NCBI GenBank assembly: GCA_015068335.1
Contig: SVKT01000043.1
Location: forward strand, 1 to 10,578
Direction: 5' to 3'
From: Oscillospiraceae bacterium
GTDB lineage: Bacteria; Bacillota; Clostridia; Oscillospirales; Oscillospiraceae
DNA: 10,578 nt
Shown here: positions 6,376-10,578 of the stretch, piece by piece
Layout of the letters: the number at the start of each line of letters is the position of its first letter
Numbering within the stretch: position 1 is the first letter of the stretch
Program-made: the position numbers and the translations under genes
Notes under the pieces: model-generated
What the model saw: the letters and a program-made list of their open reading frames with translations, nothing else
Databases searched by the model: none
What the model was told of the DNA's origin: nothing

Positions 6376-7467
6376 ATGGCTTATCAGCGTCTTTCTGAAC
6401 CCCAACTGCGTGCTTTTATTGAGACCGTTATGGAGAAGTACGGTTTCACCGGCAAGCAGGCGAAGGACATCGCCGATGTGGTCCTGACCGCTGACCTGCA
6501 AGGTCTGGAATCCCACGGCATTCAGCGCCTGATCCGTTATCACAACGGCATCCTCTCCGGCGCCATCGATCCCACCGCCACCCCCGTGGTCGAGTTTGAG
6601 ACTCCCGTGTCCGCCGTCATCAACGCCAACGGCGCTATGGGCCAGATCACCGCCGTGTTCGCTATGGAGCAGGCCATCGCCAAGGCCAAGCAGACCGGCT
6701 TCGGCGCGGCTGTTGTCCACAACACCAACCACTTCGGCGTGGGCGGCTACTACACCAATATGGCTGCCAAGGAAGAGATGATCGGCCTGTGCTTCACCAA
6801 CACCGAGGCCATCAGCGTTCCCACCTTCGGCAAGAAGGCTATGCTGGGCACCAACCCCATCGCATTCTCTATGCCCGCTGATCCCATCCCCCTGATGTAC
6901 GACGTGGCCACCACCGTGGTGCCCCGCGGCAAACTGGAAGTCTACGCCAAGCAGGGCAAGCCTATGCCTCTGGGCTGGGCCGTGGATGAAAACGGCAACG
7001 ACACCACCGACGCTGCCCGCGTCCTGGAAAACATCAAGAACAAGGCCGGCGGCGGCATCCTGCCTCTGGGCGGCAGCGGCCCTGTCACCGGCTCTCACAA
7101 GGGCTACGGCACGATGCTGCTGGTGGAGATTATGTCCTCCATCATCGCCGGCGGCCACACCTCCAACCACGTGGCACGCAACGGCAGCGGCGACACCTCT
7201 CAGAGTTTCTTCGCCATCGACTACGGTATGTTCGGCGACAAGGCCAAGCAGAAGGCCGACCTGTCCACCCTGTTGCAGGAACTGCGCGAGTCTCCCAAGG
7301 CTGACGGCCGCGAGCGCATCTTCACTCCCGGCGAGATGGAGATGGAGTCCCGTGCGGACAAGTTGAAGAACGGCATCCCCGCCAGCGACGCCACGATGGA
7401 GGAACTGCGCGGCATCGCTGCCCACTTCGGTATGGACTTCGACGCCCTGGTCCCCGTCATCGGCTAA
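6376..7467 (+). CDS. Ldh-family (type 2 malate/L-lactate dehydrogenase-like) oxidoreductase
   Basis: A complete 363-residue cytosolic NAD(P)-dependent 2-hydroxyacid dehydrogenase of the family that includes YlbC/YjmC, AllD and sulfolactate dehydrogenases, which differ from classical Rossmann-type lactate dehydrogenases. Family landmarks are present: GLESHGIQRLIRY (43-55), NTNHFGVGGYY (116-126, His119 as likely catalytic base), LGTNPIAFSMPA (157-168), PRGKLEVYAKQGKPMPLGWA (183-202), LPLGG (229-233) and HKGYGTMLLVEIM (241-253). Length is normal. AAGGAG at 6361-6366 fixes the ATG, and the gene ends with tandem stops TAA TGA. It has its own promoter and a strong terminator, so it is monocistronic. 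Codon use is very uniform (CTG, GTC, ACC, AAG), suggesting high expression. The substrate (malate, lactate, ureidoglycolate, sulfolactate or another) cannot be decided from sequence, and neighbours give no pathway clue. Confidence 0.93.
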   Translation: MAYQRLSEPQLRAFIETVMEKYGFTGKQAKDIADVVLTADLQGLESHGIQRLIRYHNGILSGAIDPTATPVVEFETPVSAVINANGAMGQITAVFAMEQAIAKAKQTGFGAAVVHNTNHFGVGGYYTNMAAKEEMIGLCFTNTEAISVPTFGKKAMLGTNPIAFSMPADPIPLMYDVATTVVPRGKLEVYAKQGKPMPLGWAVDENGNDTTDAARVLENIKNKAGGGILPLGGSGPVTGSHKGYGTMLLVEIMSSIIAGGHTSNHVARNGSGDTSQSFFAIDYGMFGDKAKQKADLSTLLQELRESPKADGRERIFTPGEMEMESRADKLKNGIPASDATMEELRGIAAHFGMDFDALVPVIG

Positions 7468-7476
7468 TGAACCCAG

Positions 7477-7510
7477 AACACCCTGCGGAGTTTCCGCAGG
7501 GTGTTTTTTT
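7477..7510 (+). terminator. Rho-independent terminator of the Ldh-family gene
   Basis: CACCCTGCGG (7479-7488) and CCGCAGGGTG (7494-7503) form a perfect 10-bp stem with loop AGTTT, followed by seven T (7504-7510). Flanking AA/TT can extend the stem. Confidence 0.97.
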
Positions 7511-7529
7511 ATTCCCCGCCGGAAAACCG

Positions 7530-7574
7530 GAGAACGCAGAACCCCCGCCGGGATGTTCCGGCGGGGGCGTTCTC
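7530..7574 (-). terminator. Hairpin at the 3' end of the XRE regulator gene
   Basis: CCCCCGCCGG (7542-7551) pairs perfectly with CCGGCGGGGG (7558-7567). GAGAACGC (7530-7537) pairs with GCGTTCTC (7567-7574) outside a short bulge. The hairpin touches the stop codon of the minus-strand gene. The minus-strand sequence after it is only modestly T-rich, so it may act as an RNA-end stabiliser or a weaker terminator. Confidence 0.65.
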
Positions 7575-8835
7575 ATTCAAAGTTCCAGGTGGCGGGATCG
7601 GGATCGAAATCGACCACAGCGGGGTAGGTGAGGTAGAGTTCGTCTCTTGTTCTGTCTGCCTCGACCACGTAGGGGATGTCGCAGGCCATCCACTGCCGCC
7701 CGCAGGAGTCCGTCACCAGGGCGGCAACATACAGGGTGTCGCCCTCCGTCAGACCCTTGACCGTCATAGCGGGAAGCGTGTAGAAGGCGGCATCGTCATA
7801 ATAACTGCCGTGGAAGTTTGCCGGCCGCTGGGCGGGTGTGGCCCAGCCCAGCAGCGTTTTGTTGAGGAAGACTCCCAATTGGATCTCGGTGACCGTTACC
7901 TCCGGTGCGCCGGGCAGAGCCTTGACCTGGTCGAAAATGCGGACGGTGGCATATTCGGTGTGCAGTTCCAGACTGTCCTCGGGCATACGGGTGCCGATGA
8001 GGAAGTCATTGATGTTCACTGCCGGGAAACTTTCCGTGAAAAGTCCGGTGAAGGTGTACAGCACCTGGGTCTCCCGGGTGCCGTCCGCGCCGATAAAGAC
8101 CACGGAGAGGGAGATGCTGTCCGTCAGTTCGGTGGTGATCTCGCCGGAAAAACTGCGGCCCGGACCGAGGGTGGCGGGGATTTCCGTGGGGCCGGTGCCG
8201 CTGTCCGCCACAAAGGCGGCCGTCATCCCTTCTGTGTAGGTCTTGGGCACGGCGTGGGCGGAGAAGGTGACGGTATTTTGGTGCAGATCGCTGCCGATCA
8301 GGTCCGCGTCGTATTCCGCGGCCAGGTGGTTCTGTTCTTTCAGGATCTTTTCCACGCGGTTGGAGATCCCGCTGATCTGGGATGTGACATTGTGGTTGAT
8401 GCCGCTGACGGAACTTTGCAGATTGCGGTACTGGTCGCTCAAAGTATCCAGCCGGCTGAACAGATTTGCGCCCACTGCAAGCAGCACCACCGCCGCCAGT
8501 ACCATTGGCCACTTCTTCCGTTTGGGCGGCTTGGGCTGGGCGGCAAGATAGCGGTCTACGATCTCCTCCACCATTTTCAACTGGGCCTGCGAAAGTTCGT
8601 CGCGATGTTCCGGGGGCTCCTCTGGGGCGGGGGGAACATCCTCCACGCCCAGCAGCCAGCCTACGGATACACGAAACAACTCTGCCAGGGCGATCAGTTT
8701 GTCGATCTCCGGCAGAGCGGCGCCGGACTCCCATTTATAAATGGACTGACGGGAAACACCAAGCGCGTCACCCAGCGCTTCCTGACTCAGTCCGGATTCT
8801 TTTCTCTTTTGTGCAATGCGCTGACCAACGGTCAT
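7573..8835 (-). CDS. Membrane-spanning XRE-family regulator with extracytoplasmic domain
   Basis: A 420-residue protein. Residues 5-60 are an XRE/Cro-type helix-turn-helix (RIAQKRKESGLSQEALGDALGVSRQSIYKWESG). Then follow a Pro/Glu-rich linker (68-78), a basic stretch (PKRKK, 104-108), one hydrophobic helix (109-126), and a heptad-like segment (about 127-175, SRLDTLSDQYRNLQSSVSG onward). About 245 beta-rich residues of no family I recognise complete the protein. The positive-inside rule puts the HTH in the cytoplasm and the C-terminal part outside, so it may be a one-component sensor passing an envelope signal to DNA. The ATG is supported by AGGAGG at 8843-8848 on the minus strand, seven bases away. 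It converges on the Ldh gene and diverges from the lipoprotein gene, its most likely target besides itself. The target and signal are unproven. Confidence 0.85.
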   Translation of the reverse strand: MTVGQRIAQKRKESGLSQEALGDALGVSRQSIYKWESGAALPEIDKLIALAELFRVSVGWLLGVEDVPPAPEEPPEHRDELSQAQLKMVEEIVDRYLAAQPKPPKRKKWPMVLAAVVLLAVGANLFSRLDTLSDQYRNLQSSVSGINHNVTSQISGISNRVEKILKEQNHLAAEYDADLIGSDLHQNTVTFSAHAVPKTYTEGMTAAFVADSGTGPTEIPATLGPGRSFSGEITTELTDSISLSVVFIGADGTRETQVLYTFTGLFTESFPAVNINDFLIGTRMPEDSLELHTEYATVRIFDQVKALPGAPEVTVTEIQLGVFLNKTLLGWATPAQRPANFHGSYYDDAAFYTLPAMTVKGLTEGDTLYVAALVTDSCGRQWMACDIPYVVEADRTRDELYLTYPAVVDFDPDPATWNFE

Positions 8836-8857
8836 AGGCAGCCCTCCTTTTACCGCA

Positions 8858-8866
8858 AGTATAGCA
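8858..8866 (-). promoter_or_regulatory. Extended -10 promoter of the XRE regulator gene
   Basis: On the minus strand TGC-TATACT reads as an extended -10 element (TATACT at 8858-8863, TG at 8865-8866). No good -35 is found at the usual distance. Instead the inverted pair GGTGG (8875-8879) and CCACC (8885-8889) occupies that place, where a bound repressor or activator could act. Confidence 0.5.
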
Positions 8867-8889
8867 CAAAGGGCGGTGGGCGTGCCACC

Positions 8890-8935
8890 AACCGGCAGTA
8901 AAAAGATGTCAACCGATGGTTAGCAAAGGCCGGTT
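8890..8935. promoter_or_regulatory. Cluster of AACCGG-type inverted repeats between divergent genes
   Basis: AACCGGC (8890-8896) is matched by its reverse complement GCCGGTT (8929-8935). Between them lies the near-palindrome AACC-GAT-GGTT (8911-8921). Three related sites in 46 bases, upstream of both divergent promoters, look like an operator region. The divergent HTH protein is the obvious candidate ligand, by inference only. Confidence 0.4.
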
Positions 8936-9002
8936 TTCGCAGTTTGGGAAAAACAGGAATGCCGCGTTGTGACAAAAAGAGATAAAAAAACGAAAACGCC
9001 CG

Positions 9003-9031
9003 TTGATATTTTTTGTCGAAAGTGATATAAT
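9003..9031 (+). promoter_or_regulatory. Strong sigma-A promoter of the lipoprotein-apbE operon
   Basis: TTGATA (9003-9008) and TATAAT (9026-9031) have the ideal 17-base spacing and an extended -10 TG at 9023-9024. The predicted start near 9038 leaves an unusually long leader before the ATG at 9289. Confidence 0.88.
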
Positions 9032-9037
9032 CGTTCC

Positions 9038-9288
9038 GGTTATTGTGTGCATCTGTTTTGAAAAGCGAGAAATCGCGCATCAAACAGAGAGAAAATGGCT
9101 TGTTTTTGCAGAAAAATGGAAGAAAACGAACCCTTTCGGCACAAAAACTGCCCCCATTAAACCTGGCGAAGGCCGGCGTGACGACGGGGCTGATCCCGGG
9201 CGGCAGAAGAAGTCGGTCTGCCGGAGGGAACGAGCACCGCGAAACCACCGTCCAAAGCCAAAAAATAAAACAAAAGAGGGATTGAATT
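9038..9288 (+). promoter_or_regulatory. Long structured 5' leader, candidate RNA regulatory element
   Basis: About 250 untranslated bases separate the promoter from the lipoprotein ATG. Hairpins seen by eye are: TCTGTTT (9052-9058) with AAACAGA (9082-9088), enclosing an internal loop and GCGA-GAAA-TCGC (9065-9076, a GNRA tetraloop stem); CC-GGC/GCC-GG around 9162-9176; CGGG/CCCG at 9185-9198; and CGGCAGA/TCTGCCG (9201-9207 and 9217-9223). An A-rich unstructured stretch then leads to the RBS (AGAGGG, 9275-9280). No clear match to a riboswitch class I know was found. No terminator-type U-tract lies before the gene, so control, if any, would be at translation or stability. Confidence 0.5.
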
Positions 9289-10359
9289 ATGAAGAAACTC
9301 ATCGCATTTCTCCTGATGACCGCTATGGTCCTGTCTCTGGCCGCCTGCGGCGAAAAGCCCGCCGACGATCAGAAGCCCGGCGACGACAACACCGCTGTTG
9401 AAGTCGAGTACAAACTGGGTATGGGCGTTGTGGTCAACACCGAGTCCTCCAAGACCGGCAATGCCCAGGTCGACGCTACCGTTGCTGCCGTCGTGACCGA
9501 CGCTGACGGCAAGATCGTTGCCTGCCGCATCGACGTGGCCCAGAACAAGATGGCTGTCGAAGGCGGCGTGGTCGACACCGCCAAGACCTTCCAGACCAAG
9601 ATGGAACTGGGTTCCGCCTACGGTATGGAAGGCAAGGTCGACAACAACGGCGACGGCGTGATGCTGGAATGGGACGCCCAGACCAAGGCTTTCGAGGCCT
9701 TCGTGGTGGGCAAGACCGCCGCTGAGGTCCGCGCCCTGGAATTGCAGGAGGCCAACGGCCACAAGATCGCCGTGAACGAGGACCTGCTGAAAGCCGGCTG
9801 CACCATCCAGATCACCGATCATATGGAAGCCGTTGCCAAGGCCTGCGAGGACGCCAAGGGCACCACCTTCAAGACCGCTGACGCCTTCACTCTGGGCGTT
9901 TCTGCCGCTACCACCGCTGAAAGTTCCACCGCTGCTGCCGCCGACAAGGACGGCTCCGTCCAGATGTACACCGACTTCGGCGCTGCCGTGATCGGCGCTG
10001 ACGGCAAGATCCTGGCCGCTCTGACCGACGCCATCCAGCCCAAGATCGCCATCAACACCGCCGGTGACATCGTCGAGGCTGCCTTCGCCGGCACCAAGCG
10101 CGAACTGGGTTCTGCCTACGGTATGGAAGGCAAGGTCGACAACAACGGCGACGGCGTGATGCTGGAATGGGATGCCCAGTCCAAGGCCTTCTCCGACTAC
10201 GCCGTGGGCAAGACCGCTGCTGACTTGAAGGCTATGGAGACCCAGGAAGTCAACGGCCACTTCATCACCGTGGACGAGGACCTGCTGAAAGCCGGCTGCA
10301 CCATCCAGTTCACCGGTATGTCCGGCACCATCGCCGCCGCTGCCGAGTACGCTCGCTGA
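9289..10359 (+). CDS. Lipoprotein with two tandem FMN-binding-like domains
   Basis: A 356-residue exported lipoprotein. Residues 1-20 are a lipoprotein signal (MKKLIAFLLM...LSLAAC, lipid-bearing Cys20), followed by a short D/K/P linker. Two homologous domains follow, about 41-190 and 207-356, in register at a constant 166-residue offset. Both contain ELGSAYGMEGKVDNNGDG (106 and 272), VGKTAA, NGH and EDLLKAGCTIQ(I/F)T. The last segment resembles the end of FMN-binding domains, where S-G-A-T-x-T carries the threonine flavinylated by ApbE. Here it reads A-G-C-T, making Thr172 and Thr338 the candidate attachment sites. This reading is inferred, but the following gene looks like apbE, which supports it. 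The likely role is extracytoplasmic electron transfer. AGAGGG precedes the ATG by eight bases. Codon use is strongly biased, suggesting high expression. No terminator follows, so it is probably co-transcribed with the next gene. Confidence 0.82.
   Translation: MKKLIAFLLMTAMVLSLAACGEKPADDQKPGDDNTAVEVEYKLGMGVVVNTESSKTGNAQVDATVAAVVTDADGKIVACRIDVAQNKMAVEGGVVDTAKTFQTKMELGSAYGMEGKVDNNGDGVMLEWDAQTKAFEAFVVGKTAAEVRALELQEANGHKIAVNEDLLKAGCTIQITDHMEAVAKACEDAKGTTFKTADAFTLGVSAATTAESSTAAAADKDGSVQMYTDFGAAVIGADGKILAALTDAIQPKIAINTAGDIVEAAFAGTKRELGSAYGMEGKVDNNGDGVMLEWDAQSKAFSDYAVGKTAADLKAMETQEVNGHFITVDEDLLKAGCTIQFTGMSGTIAAAAEYAR
9604..9681 (+). repeat. 78-base near-identical intragenic repeat, copy 1
   Basis: This block encodes the 26 residues starting ELGSAYGMEG in domain 1 and matches 10102-10179 at 76 of 78 bases. 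Flanking parts of the two domains are far less alike, so this block is under strong constraint or has been homogenised by gene conversion. A second shared block (GAGGACCTGCTGAAAGCCGG onward) occurs at 9778-9810 and 10276-10308. Confidence 0.95.
10102..10179 (+). repeat. 78-base near-identical intragenic repeat, copy 2
   Basis: This block in domain 2 is the partner of 9604-9681, offset by exactly 498 bases (166 codons). The two differences are synonymous C/T changes (TCC/TCT and GAC/GAT). Confidence 0.95.
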
Positions 10360-10413
10360 TTTCGGGCAACCTACATTTAATATGATTCTGTAAGACATAG
10401 GAGATGAGTGTCT

Positions 10414-10578
10414 GTGAAAATGGGAAAAAAGGCGCTGGCGCTTTGCTGCGTGCTTGTCCTGACCGTTTCAATGGCGGCCTGCGGCAAGCCGGAGGCCAAG
10501 CGCGACCCGCAGGGGAAGGCGTATTTTTCCTATTTTGACACCGTCTCCTATGTTTACAGTTATGCGGAAGATTCGGCG
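10414..10578 (+). CDS. apbE: ApbE-like FAD:protein FMN transferase lipoprotein, 3' end outside window
   Basis: The first 55 codons of a lipoprotein running off the window. The signal is KALALCCVLVLTVSMAACG with a lipobox Cys. The mature start, GKAYFSYFDTVSYVYSYAED, resembles the first strand of clostridial ApbE proteins (YFDTVS followed by an aromatic/Gly-Tyr segment). ApbE transfers FMN from FAD to a threonine of exported flavoproteins, using Mg2+, outside the cytoplasmic membrane. GTG at 10414 is preferred over ATG at 10420 because AGGAG at 10399-10403 is 10 bases from GTG but 16 from ATG; both give the same signal peptide. An ATG at 10404 is out of frame. The 54-base gap after the lipoprotein gene has no terminator or clear promoter. 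The catalytic region is not in the window, so the family call rests on the N-terminal motif and context. Confidence 0.7.
   Translation, partial: MKMGKKALALCCVLVLTVSMAACGKPEAKRDPQGKAYFSYFDTVSYVYSYAEDSA

Noticed and set aside
7501..8901. 466-codon plus-strand ORF opposite the XRE gene.
   Set aside because: It starts inside the U-tract of the Ldh terminator and has no RBS; the minus-strand frame has a clear HTH domain, TM helix and RBS.
8907..8912. Minus-strand TTGACA as the -35 box of the XRE regulator promoter.
   Set aside because: It is 43 bases from the TATACT element, far beyond the usual 16-18, and no other -10 lies at the right spacing.
9155..9225. Resemblance of the leader to a class I cyclic-di-GMP riboswitch (AAACC, GAA loop, GTGACG, GGTCTGCCG).
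   Set aside because: The highly conserved GACGCAAAGCC core is absent and extra bases separate the blocks. Cobalamin, FMN, TPP and SAM consensus cores were also looked for and not found.
9043..9285. 80-codon ORF in the leader, in frame with the lipoprotein and ending at a TGA four bases before its ATG.
   Set aside because: It has no RBS at its GTG and a highly basic, low-information composition; the lipoprotein signal peptide begins cleanly at 9289. A leader-peptide role cannot be fully excluded.

Overview
The window looks like chromosomal DNA from a GC-rich, low-copy-repeat Firmicute of the Clostridia, most likely a gut Oscillospiraceae relative. The evidence is Gram-positive surface biology (a SipW-type signal peptide, a PPKTG sorting signal, a class B sortase), strong GGAGG-type ribosome binding sites, sigma-A promoters with extended -10 elements, and clostridial-type lipoproteins next to an apbE start. 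The taxonomic placement is inferred from style, not from a marker gene. No tRNA, rRNA, CRISPR array, insertion sequence or phage gene was seen.

Bases 1-6048 carry a plus-strand cell-surface locus. It starts with the 3' part of a very large beta-helix adhesin with many GGA(I/V)Y repeats. A TasA/CalY-like protein with a SipW-type signal peptide follows. Next comes a secreted protein with a DxP-repeat stalk and a C-terminal PPKTG sorting signal. The last gene is a class B sortase, the enzyme class expected to attach that signal to the cell wall. Spacings are short and each gene has its own good RBS. A tandem pair of hairpins sits between the anchored protein and the sortase. As written, the anchored-protein gene is broken by one missing base near 4405, so secretion signal and wall anchor lie in different frames.

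Bases 6049-7510 hold a 327-base intergenic region with a strong promoter, then a monocistronic Ldh-family (malate/L-lactate dehydrogenase-like) NAD(P)-dependent oxidoreductase that ends in a textbook terminator. Convergent to it, on the minus strand (7573-8835), is a membrane-spanning XRE regulator: HTH domain inside, one transmembrane helix, a coiled coil, and a large extracytoplasmic domain of unknown type.

Bases 8836-9288 are a divergent control region. It has the regulator's extended -10, a cluster of AACCGG-type inverted repeats, a near-consensus forward promoter, and an unusually long (about 250 nt) leader that can fold into several hairpins. This drives a lipoprotein (9289-10359) made of two tandem copies of a domain resembling FMN-binding domains. 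It is followed by the first 55 codons of an ApbE-like FAD:protein FMN transferase lipoprotein. The pair suggests a flavinylated extracytoplasmic redox protein and its modifying enzyme, possibly controlled by the leader RNA and/or by the divergent membrane-bound regulator. The two most interesting parts are the surface-assembly locus with its frameshifted anchor protein and the ApbE/lipoprotein pair with its structured leader.
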